From the NCBI GenBank assembly GCA_950295325.1, contig OX485805.1, forward strand, positions 42,744,758 through 42,808,757: DNA of 64,000 bases, given 5' to 3'. Source of the stretch: Polytrichum commune. Its lineage: Eukaryota > Streptophyta > Polytrichopsida > Polytrichales > Polytrichaceae. The position numbers and the translations under genes were made by a program. Numbering within the stretch: position 1 is the first letter of the stretch; each line of letters opens with the position of its first letter. The notes beneath the pieces were generated by a model. That model was not told the DNA's origin. It saw only the letters and a program-made list of their open reading frames with translations, and made no database searches. This document shows positions 56,591-64,000 of this stretch, piece by piece.

Positions 56591-57085
56591 CAGACCCTGT
56601 GCGTTAACGCACAGGGTCTGTGTGTCCAACTACAGGTCTACCAAAGTTGGGCGCGAGGTTTGGGTCGAACGACCCAAACTGTCCACGCGGTTTCGATCGA
56701 GCGACCCAAACCGCCTACAACCAGTTTGGATCGAACGACCCAAACCACGCTCACAGTTTGGGTCGAGCGTTCCAAACCATGCTCACAGTTTGGGTCGAAC
56801 GACCCAAACTGTCCGCAATTTACGCCTGATTATGCGCAATTACCCAGTCATCACGAAAGTGCAAACAAACCTTGTACTGCACCTATAGATGACAGAGCTT
56901 GCAGCGACGAGCTCAAGTCCGACAGATAAGAGAAAAAGACTGAATGCTTTGGGGGTGTGGCAATTTATACTACTTGTCCCTGCAGCCATATTTAGCGTGG
57001 CTCTTCGTTAACGCACAGGGTCTGCGCTGGCAACTTTGAGGCCACTGTGCGTTAGCGCATACACCTTGTACGTTCATGCACAGGG
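56591..57085. repeat. Element 2 palindromes: GTTAAC-centred and TTTGGGTCG types
   Basis: A perfect 30-bp palindrome at 56,591-56,620 has outer arms CAGACCCTGTGCG/CGCACAGGGTCTG around GTTAAC. Then come five copies of TTTGGGTCGAACGACCCAAA or variants at about 56,658, 56,686, 56,721, 56,752 and 56,785. The last has symmetric extensions ACAG..CTGT and the second GCGG..CCGC. Half or degenerate GTTAAC-type sites follow at 57,007-57,022 and 57,044-57,085. All lie in the predicted first intron of the broken ParB-methyltransferase gene. Confidence 0.85.
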
Positions 57086-57543
57086 CCGAGACATGTATTT
57101 GAGTCTGGAATTGGTAGATTTGCCAAAACTTGTAAAATCTGGAAAAAATGCTAATGTGGTCCAAAAAACAAACAAAAATATGCTATATTATATAAATCTT
57201 CGTAGCTACAAATTCTTTTGATGTTTTGTTTTGGTTTGAAATCATTTTCTTTTCTCATTCTTCTATCTATTTCCTTGTTTTGGGCCACCTCGTAGATTTT
57301 GGATTTTGGGGCAAAAAAAAAATTATGCTATTTTGTGTCATTTTCTAGCTCCTATAACGTATTGCATGAATACTTGAGTAGACAGATTTCTCATTTCTTG
57401 CATTCTAACCCCGTTTTGAATAGTTTTTTTGCTCCTACGCTCTGAACATTGATTTAAATTCATACAATAGATATATGTTTTATTTTTAGGCTCTCCTACT
57501 CGTTTTACCTCCTAACTTTTGGCCTTCCTAAGTTGCGCTTACA

Positions 57544-58205
57544 AACCCTGTGCCTTAACGCATAAGGTTTCTCCTCCCAACTTTGGCCTTCCTAAGTTGC
57601 TCTTACAAACCCTGTGCGTTAACGCACAGGGTCTCTCCTTCCAACTTTTTCCCTCCTAAGTTGCTCTTACAAACCCTGTGCGTTAACGCACAGGGTTTCT
57701 CCTCCCAACTTTTTGCCTCCTAAGTTGCTCTTACAAACCCTGTGCGTTACCGCACAAGGTTTCTCCTCCCAACTTTTTGCCTCCTAAGTTGCTCTTACAA
57801 ACCCTGTGCGTTAACGCACAGGGTTTCTCCTCCCAACTTTTTGCCTCCTAAGTTGCTCTTACAAACCCTGTGCTTTAATGCACAGGGTTTCTCCTCCCCA
57901 CTTTTGGCCTTCCTAAGTTGTTCTTACAAACCCTGTGCGTTAACGCACAGGGTTTTAGCTCCCAATTTGTGGCCTCCCTAAGTTGCTCTTATAAACCCTG
58001 TGCGTTAACGTACAGGGTTTTACCTCCCAACTTCTCGCCTCCTAAGTTGCTTTTATAAACCCTGTGCGTTCTCCTCCTGACTTCTAGCCTTCCTAAATTT
58101 CTGTTGTATACCATGTGCATTAACGTATAGGGTTTCTCCTCTCCAATTTATAACCTCTATAAATTGCTACTACATGACATGTGAGTGAACGTACAAGGTT
58201 CTCCG
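57544..58205. repeat. 63-bp tandem array of GTTAAC-centred palindromes
   Basis: There are eleven units with a period of about 63 bp, each containing a form of AAACCCTGTGCGTTAACGCACAGGGTTT split around its centre. The spacer is CTCCTCCCAACTTTTTGCCT then CCTAAGTTGCTCTTAC. Units near 57,607, 57,670, 57,798 and 57,927 are perfect in the core. Others carry single changes, and the last three decay toward 58,200. The array occupies the 5' end of the predicted first intron, directly after exon 1. Confidence 0.9.
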
Positions 58206-59057
58206 TCCTTATTTACAACTTATGCACTATCAAATTGTGTGAACGTTGAACTGACCTACCTTTTTGTTTGTCGTCTTCTTTGAACCCGTCTTCAATTCGG
58301 ACTCTGATATACGATCGTCTACATCTTCTTTGCTCTTTGCACCTTCATCATCCTCCATCGCATCAAAATTCAATGTCTTCACAGTTTCTTCTACCGTACT
58401 CAACAAGTTTATTTTCTCTTCCTTATTTGCATTATTCTTTCCCACACTCAGTCTGAACCTCTTTTTTTCGGAAGTGAAATACATAGCTTTCCTACGTCTT
58501 CTCTTCGGCCTCACGGCTGTTCTCTCTACATAGTCCACCATCGTTGGTGTCTATGATATGTTTTCTATCAGGTACTATCATTTATTCTTCCAATGTATCT
58601 ATCTCACAAAATCCGGCGTATATTACGATCACATGTTGTAATTGGCGTTCAATGAACGAGATATTTCGACGCGTTTGTCATTATGTATTTATTTTTGTTA
58701 TATCCGCCAAAATTTTCTGACACCTACTTTGTTCTATTCATAATGATCAATATTTTCCAACCAATTTTAATTCTTTCTACATCTACGTCAGTCCACACAT
58801 ATATATTTTAAATTTCTACCAATACTTTTAGTATTTGACGTCATTTTGTGTATATCTTGCTCGTAAATATTCTCTGACTATTATTATGTTGTGTCCACTT
58901 CTGTATTATTAGATTGTATGTATGACACGCTTTCATCTCCATCCATTATTGTATCACACGTTTTCATTTCCATTCATTTTCTCACACAACTCTATACAAA
59001 AGCAACATTCACCCCATATTTTTGTGATGTGTTGTTCATATGTTCTTTTGATGTTTT

Positions 59058-59555
59058 ATGGCTACCATTAGAGCTCATGGATCTTTTGTTCCCTTCATCT
59101 TGCCACTCCAAGATGATGGTTATGTGAGTGTTTCAGAGGATTTACTTAGTTTGAGATTCAACCTCCAGATAGGAACCATGTATTTAGAGCATGAGATGTA
59201 CTCTGCAGATGGAGAGGTGTATGAAACGATTTTGGTTCCAGAAAATAGAACTGATGTTGGTTTTATGTGGATCTTAGGACCTGGTTCATTTAGGGTGATA
59301 GGACTTTCTGAGTCTCAGATGCAAGCTTCAACTGTCATTTTGACAAACGAATCCGGTACATCCACAGTTCAAATTCCCTCTATCGCACCTGTTAAGGTGG
59401 AACCCTTGATGATAGTGTGTTTGTACTATTAGATTCAGAAGATGACATTTGTACATCTGTTGATCTTTCAAACACATCGCCATTTCCATTTAGAAGTGTT
59501 CATTCTACTCCTTCCCAACTTCCTATACATGTAGCCAAATCCCCTTATCTATAAG
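59058..59555 (+). pseudogene. Element 2 ORF with SUMO-interaction-like motif
   Basis: An ATG at 59,058 opens a frame of 124 codons (MATIRAHGSFVPFILPLQDD), ending after EPLMIVCLYY. One base off near 59,405 the frame continues as DDSVFVLLDSEDDICTSVDL to a stop near 59,553. VFVLLDSEDD has the hydrophobic-then-acidic form of a SUMO-interacting motif. I recognise no family. It lies 120 bp upstream of the SWIM exon, on the same strand, and may be the N-terminal exon of the same gene with the catalytic middle deleted. Confidence 0.4.
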
Positions 59556-59672
59556 AAGGTGGTTCCCCAAATCTCACCTTCTTAACCCAAACCTAAACGA
59601 ACGACCCAAACCTAGATATATAATCTATCTTATGTTTGTCTTATCCTTGTATTTGTGTGTTGTTCATAGAAT

Positions 59673-61037
59673 ATGACAATAGAAGAGCGTGCGGAAATGC
59701 CAACATGCAACCTTGCAGAGACTGTACACAACAAATGGCTCCAACAGTCCGGCAACAAGATGACTTGTTTATATGAATCTACAGTGGAAGACATGATCCG
59801 TGCCTTCATGCAAATTGCAAATTACCGGACATGGTTGAAAAGGGGGGTCTGATGGTAAAGGTCTTGATTCGGCCTCCTTGAAACTCAAAGCAGCTGCCAG
59901 GTGTGGAGATCCAAAAATGTTGGTTGATGCCATGAAGTCTTATCCAGGGGCAGAAGACGTCAACACTAGAGATTGTGCATTGGAAGGGTCAGAACTCTTT
60001 GGTTCCACCAACGCAAACTCAACCTACCACCGGGTGCTGATTGTGACTCTCATCGACCCGACAAAGTGAACTATTCCATTCCTCGTCCCAACACCCAAGC
60101 AACTCGTCAATGCATAGAAGAATTGTTGAGTTCTGCAATTCATGGTGTGGCTCATACTACATCCGTGTTAGAGACTGATTGTCTTGCTTCCAACTGGCAC
60201 ATTGCAAGATTACCACCCAACTCAGCCAAACGATGTTGGGCACTGCAGGCCATTACAGGGACTATGTGCAATGCTAAAATCGGGACTGGGAAACATGGCA
60301 CACCTGTCCCAACATACAAAGGGCTCAGGAAGGAATTTCGATCTCCCAACAATGTGGAGTATGAATTTTGGTTTTGCCCTGACGACATCAAGCGTTGTGT
60401 GAGTGGCAGTAAGAAGAAATATGTGTTGGACTGGCCTATAGTACCTAACACGTGGCTGGTGAAGATAGGTACCAATCTATTGAGAGAGGAGGTTTTGGCA
60501 CTTGAAGATGTTGGATTTCAACTACAGCTGAGGGAGGCATTGTCCCCTCGTCGTAGGCTCTCAACAATTGCAACTCTCCCCATCCCTCGCTCGCATTTTT
60601 CTATGCCACCAAACCCGGATGCCCACCCTACATTCAGGTTTGGGAAGACAGTGCGTCATAATCCAACAACACCGCTAGCAGATCACAAAAACAAATGGGA
60701 GAGTGCCGGACTCATGGAGGGTTACTATGTGGTTGGGGTCACTGCCATTCCATATCCGGGCTTTGGAGTGATAATCAACATTGTCTCCAAGCAAGATATC
60801 ACATACCATGTCACAATTGGCGACATCCCGCATTACACATGCCCGGATTTCACGAAAATATCCTCTCATGCATTGGAAAAGAAAGGAAAATGGGTGTATT
60901 GTAAACATCTTTATTATGTGTTTAGATTTTTGTGCAAGGTGGATTACGAGAGTGACAAGTTCATTCATGCACCTACATATACCTATAACGAGGTCATGCG
61001 ACTATTTGAACTTGCTGGTATTGTAGAGTGTGAGTAG
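59673..61037 (+). pseudogene. SWIM zinc-finger transposase-like gene, broken
   Basis: ATG at 59,673 follows a TTCATAG acceptor, and the region ends at TAG 61,035-61,037. Two frameshifts break it. One is a six-base G run at 59,842-59,847, where five would keep frame. The other is a one-base loss near 60,013, seen by comparison with the relic at 50,688-51,254. Segments in order: AEMPTCNLAETVHNKWLQ, LDSASLKLKAAARCGDPKML, SHRPDKVNYSIPRP, then a long open region ending in CPDFTKISSHALEKKGKWV plus YCKHLYYVF. The C-P-D-F..C-K-H spacing fits a SWIM zinc finger, found at the C-terminus of Mutator-type and related transposases. No acidic DDE core is present, so this is the C-terminal part of a transposase or a captured derivative. 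Confidence 0.65.
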
Positions 61038-61286
61038 TATTGCAAATGGTCTATTAAGTACCATATATTTGAATGTCAAAAAATGACATGTTTTGGTTTG
61101 GATTGTTATAATAAAAATTAGCAATGGACTGGAAGTATTTCCAATGATCCACGGTAATACGATTCCTTCTTGTTTCATTTGAACTCTTTACATTTGAAAA
61201 TCTTCAATTGATGTAGTACTATATTTAGTTCATGTACCATAAACCCGTGCACCTTTACTATTTTTGAATTCATTATTCATATATTA

Positions 61287-61377
61287 CCGTTCACTGCTCA
61301 TGTCGTATTGCTCACCGCTCATGTCTTACTGCTCACCGCTCACTGCTCATTGCTCATCGCTTATAAGATAGCTTCCC
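61287..61377 (-). repeat. Element 2 right terminal repeat
   Basis: In plus orientation this is GTTCACTGCTCATG followed by several GCTCACCGCTCATG/CTGCTCAT units and ends TTATAAGATAGCTTCCC. It is the inverted counterpart of 52,361-52,431, about 30 bp longer because of extra units. Confidence 0.75.
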
Positions 61378-61943
61378 TCGCCATAGTTGCCTAGCATGCT
61401 TCGGGTTGTTGTAGTGTTGCTCCGGCAATGCGATGATCAAAAAAAGATTGGAATTCCATGGATGGAAGTCCACATCTAAGAATTGGTTACTGATTAAGAG
61501 GTGAGTCCCGAAAGCAAAGTAGGAGGGTTGGTTCCCTCCTATGAACTATAAGGTCCGGGGTAGGAGGAGCTAACCATTAGAATGGCAGAATGCGAAGGGT
61601 TAGCCTTCATAGCCTTTGCTAGAAACAAAAATTGCTAAGATTGTTAAAGGAGCTAGCAAGGGTTGCGACAGGAGGAGTTGGATTATCATATTTTGGCCTC
61701 GGGGGGTGCACCTTTCATTAAAACCTAGAATCACGTGCGTTCACTGCATACTCTAAAAACCCCCTATATACAAGTTATTTTTTGTGAAATGAAGTAATAC
61801 ACATACAATTGCAACAATAAATATACAAGTGACAATATGTATACACAAAAAATATCCATTCATATATAGTCATTAACATAAGTATACAAATATAATTTTG
61901 AACAATAATCAACCCCTATAATATGTATAACAAAATATCCTAG

Positions 61944-62750
61944 CTTTCATCAGCAAAGTCGTTGAAAACTTTTTCATCTCCCGGATGTAACTCATAAACA
62001 TTTGATTCACCAATATATGTCATTGTAGCCAATGCAATTATTGTCTCTAAGTCTACCATCAAATGATCAGTAAGATCATATGTCCACTTGTTGTTAGCCA
62101 ATTTTTGATACCAACATAAACCAATCTCCTTGTTACTTTGAGCTGATTCAGAACGAATAATTTCAAAACCCTAATACTGCCTCTTTCCCCGATATTACCT
62201 TGACACCTTGTACATGGTTCATACTACCCTATAAGGTTGCTAACAAAAATCGTTAATCCTAGTTAATCCTAATTTCATCCAATATGAAAACTTATGATAT
62301 GTAGTATAGTAACAGTACCATACAAGTACAATTATTGTATACTTTTTAAAGGCCTTCCATATATGTACGTAACTATAAATTATAACATGTATACCATATG
62401 TATACGTAATACGGCAAGGTCCAAATCAATACCCTTCCTGTGCACTCACGTATACTCGTACATGTTTAGTATAGTGCACCCCCCGAGATTTTGGCTCTTC
62501 TTTTAATTTAATTACCTCAGGATCAGAGCTTACAAGGTTGTTGTAAAGGGTTTCTTCCACCTCGCGCACGAATCCACGATTGCAATCCAAGTACCAATCA
62601 TCAACCACCAAGTGCACAAGTGGAAACTTTGCAAATTGCATGCCCGTATATACACAAAGATTGGAGTTGTCGTCGACCCAATCTAGAAGAAAAGTGGGCA
62701 AGCATGAAGAAGGCATAGCATTATGAACAACAAGATCACGGTGAATGTAC
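61944..62750 (-). pseudogene. Fragment of a third ParB-methyltransferase-like gene
   Basis: The exon 62,516-62,750 (acceptor TTTTGCAG, donor CTGAG/GTAATT) encodes YIHRDLVVHNA, PTFLLDWVDDNSN, VVDDWYLDCNRG and SSDPEV. It aligns with the exon of the Element 2 gene beginning at 54,549 (YFRYVLIPHKC, PRFFPNWRNTG, DCGWYLDCPKD, NVDPRD), and both exons start at the same position and phase. A second open stretch at about 62,170-61,944 (NNKWTYDLTDHLMVDLETII then ALATMTYIGESNVYEL) may be the C-terminal region, weakly like VVDLTCSTGASILA. The rest is missing. Its orientation matches the Element 2 gene. Confidence 0.5.
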
Positions 62751-62759
62751 CTGCAAAAT

Positions 62760-63660
62760 GAAGAACATTAGATAAAAAAAAATGGTGGTAGAGAGGCTCG
62801 GGGGGGGGGGGGCAGTGTGTTAAAAAGTTAAGGATATAGGTGCGAACAACCATTATTTTATAGGGGGATATTACTTTCAATTTTTTTTTTTTCACATGCT
62901 ATCATTATATAATTTTCTACTTTGGTTTAATAGAAAAATGGCTTGCATTACTTATAATTCCAAATTACCTATTATTCCATACCCTGTAGTACTTTAAAGA
63001 TGTCCAGTGCCATTTTTGATACCCTATATTACTTTTAAGTCCATTTATAATTTTTTGCCCCCATGTTTTTAAAATACCCTATCATTTGTTCGCACGTATA
63101 CTGCTACTCCAACCAATGACTACCCCCCTGTGAGGCCAAATCCACCACCCTTAAGCGTCCTAGTCCGGGTGATGGCTTTGCGAGTCACATGTATCTCTTA
63201 CAAACTTGAACCATGTGCAAAGTAATTTTTATGTCCAAAAGAACACATATTGTTTCCACTCATTGTACTTTATTAATGTTAGCCTCTTGGCTTGTGGTAG
63301 AGTTGGCTTTCTCAAGCGTCCAACCCGTGGCTTTAGCCACACATGCCCTTAAGGACATTCCCCTCGCTCGTTTAATCTTCACTTCCTTTTTCTTGCCATT
63401 GCAAGAATCTTCCACATTCTCCATTAATAATGCAAGTGAGTTATTTTGACCAAGAGGTGCAAGTGTTGAAAAACACTTTTCTCAATGATTAAACACACTC
63501 ATACAAACCCACACGTGGCACCAACTAGCCTAAATGAATATAACTTCTTAGCTACCACTAAAGATGGCCTAATGTGATCTAGTTTTTTATGTGCTAATAC
63601 TTACTACTTGAGCTAGCCTTGCTAACCCCTAGATAGTCTAGATGAATTGTTGCTAGGCAA
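62760..63660. other. Non-coding stretch, no gene seen
   Basis: This stretch contains a G run of about 12 bases near 62,801-62,812 and a T run near 62,880-62,891. No gene, tRNA or transposon terminus is recognised. Confidence 0.45.
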
Positions 63661-63863
63661 CCCAGCTGCCTTCTTATTCCAGTCCCGGGTGTGGTCTAAC
63701 CTCCAAGCCCAGCTGCCTTTGATTCCAGTCCCGGGTGGTCTAACCTCCAAGCCCAGCTGCCTTCTGATTACAGTCGCGGTGTGGCCTAACTTACCAAGCC
63801 CAGCTGCCTTCTGTTCCAGTCCCGGGTGGTCTAACCTCCAAGCCCAGCTGCCTTCTGATTTCA
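63661..63863 (+). repeat. Tandem repeat, five units of 44-47 bp
   Basis: Units starting CCCAGCTGCCTT occur at 63,661, 63,708, 63,752, 63,798 and 63,842. Each of the first four contains TCCAGTCCCGGGTGGTCTAA or a close variant; the last is partial. The CCCGGG and CAGCTG hexamers are palindromic. No gene is associated. Confidence 0.8.
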
Positions 63864-64000
63864 GTATATGAAGTTATAATACCCGAATGGGTATCCCAAC
63901 CACTAGTTGCACCCTAATCCAAACTCTCTCCTTCCCTAATCACATGTTTTCTAAGTTTTTCTTCTTCTTTCTTTTTCCTTGCTCCTAAATAATAAACTAA

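Larger units (their letters stand above)
52558..58541 (-). pseudogene. Broken ParB-methyltransferase-like gene of Element 2
   Basis: Inferred exons: 58,260-58,541, about 56,380-55,650, 55,552-55,363, 55,257-54,632, 54,549-53,910, 53,815-53,471, 53,377-52,919 and 52,810-52,558, with good donors and acceptors at most. It is homologous to the Element 1 gene. FFI-stop-DGNHRFFAW (about 55,790) is the ParB-like G-x-H-R motif, and SIILAPEPDD..DINK aligns with ALLVHSEDSN..NQTNK. VFFQFPDG and VVDLTCSTGASILATRACG (about 53,100) match methyltransferase motifs. Five in-frame stops interrupt otherwise open exons: TAA 56,170-56,172, TGA 55,804-55,806, TAG 55,219-55,221, TAA 54,709-54,711 and TAG 53,666-53,668. 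An extra A in a seven-base run at 53,244-53,250 shifts the frame. Stops could be C-to-T changes. Exon 1 (58,260-58,541) is basic (RPKRRRRKAMYF). Confidence 0.65.
52361..61377. mobile_element. Element 2: about 9-kb DNA transposon with GAGCGGTGAGC-type inverted ends
   Basis: The left end (from GGGGAGTGCTATCTTATGAG at 52,361) and the right end (reverse complement of the sequence ending AAGATAGCTTCCC at 61,377) match at roughly 85% over about 60 bp. Both are built of degenerate GAGCGGTGAGCAAT units, a satellite-like terminus. A broken ParB-methyltransferase-like gene (minus) and a broken SWIM transposase-like gene (plus) lie inside. No target-site duplication is convincing: the left flank is the truncated 211-bp array and the right flank is unrelated. 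The SWIM domain and long ends recall Mutator-like elements, but the superfamily is unproven. Confidence 0.7.

Noticed and set aside
57544-58205. Tandem GTTAAC palindromes as bacterial-type terminators or iterons of an origin
   Set aside because: They sit in the predicted intron of a eukaryotic gene, lack the T tract of terminators, and no replication gene is nearby.
61686-62498. Small element bounded by the inverted CTCGGGGGGTGCAC pair near 61,691 and 62,470
   Set aside because: The match is only about 14-16 bp, no target duplication is visible, and one end falls at the edge of the methyltransferase-like fragment. It may be coincidence.

Overview
The window is nuclear DNA of a land plant, most likely a seedless one. 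A moss is my first guess and a lycophyte or fern the alternative. The reasons are AT-rich, intron-containing DNA with GT..AG junctions, plant-type TTTAGGG stretches, and an immune receptor that joins a protein kinase to NB-ARC and LRR domains, an architecture known mainly from mosses. Bacterial features (operons, CRISPR, Shine-Dalgarno sites) are absent, and I found no tRNA or rRNA gene.

Layout. 1-4,080: mostly non-coding with old repeats. 4,085-12,953 (minus strand): a kinase-NB-ARC-LRR receptor in three phase-0 exons. Its LRR exon is a higher-order tandem array (576-bp unit, eight 24-residue LRRs per unit, nearly identical copies) and its 3' tail is broken. 13,700-24,400: dispersed repeats, including two direct-repeat pairs and long foldback elements nested in another repeat, with an empty site visible at 14,280-14,560. 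25,052-43,256: an 18.2-kb DNA transposon (Element 1) bounded by identical 28-bp inverted repeats with CACTA-like ends and a CAAC duplication. 43,260-50,060: non-coding, with a Tourist-like MITE at 48,134-48,706. 50,070-52,362: a relic of a second transposon family and a 211-bp tandem repeat. 52,361-61,377: Element 2, about 9 kb, with inverted repeats made of GAGCGGTGAGC-like motifs. 61,944-62,750: a fragment of a third relative. 63,661-63,863: a short tandem array.

Most interesting content. Element 1 carries a DUF7869-type transposase-like gene (minus strand, two in-frame stops), an intact 1,333-codon gene that I read as a ParB/sulfiredoxin-like domain joined to a degenerate N6/N4-type DNA methyltransferase fold, and an FCP1/NIF-like phosphatase gene whose catalytic motif is altered. 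Element 2 carries a broken relative of the ParB-methyltransferase gene and a broken SWIM zinc-finger transposase-like gene. Each element has its own family of long CpG-bearing palindromes, confined almost entirely to the leaders, introns and promoters of these genes: about 25 copies around TTACGGACGCGCGTCCGTAA in Element 1, and about 12 copies around CCTGTGCGTTAACGCACAGG plus about 5 around TTTGGGTCGAACGACCCAAA in Element 2. The palindromes differ between copies by symmetric, compensating changes. My hypothesis is a transposon-borne DNA-recognition or anti-silencing system in which each element's ParB-methyltransferase-like protein recognises its own palindromes, in the way bacterial ParB pairs with parS or VANDAL VANC proteins pair with their short motifs. 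Almost all damage in the transposon genes is single stop codons with the frame open on both sides, as expected from C-to-T decay of methylated DNA. The Element 1 ParB-methyltransferase gene has escaped this.

Limits: all family assignments were made by eye from motifs. Exon junctions come from splice consensus, frame continuity and comparison between copies, without transcript data.
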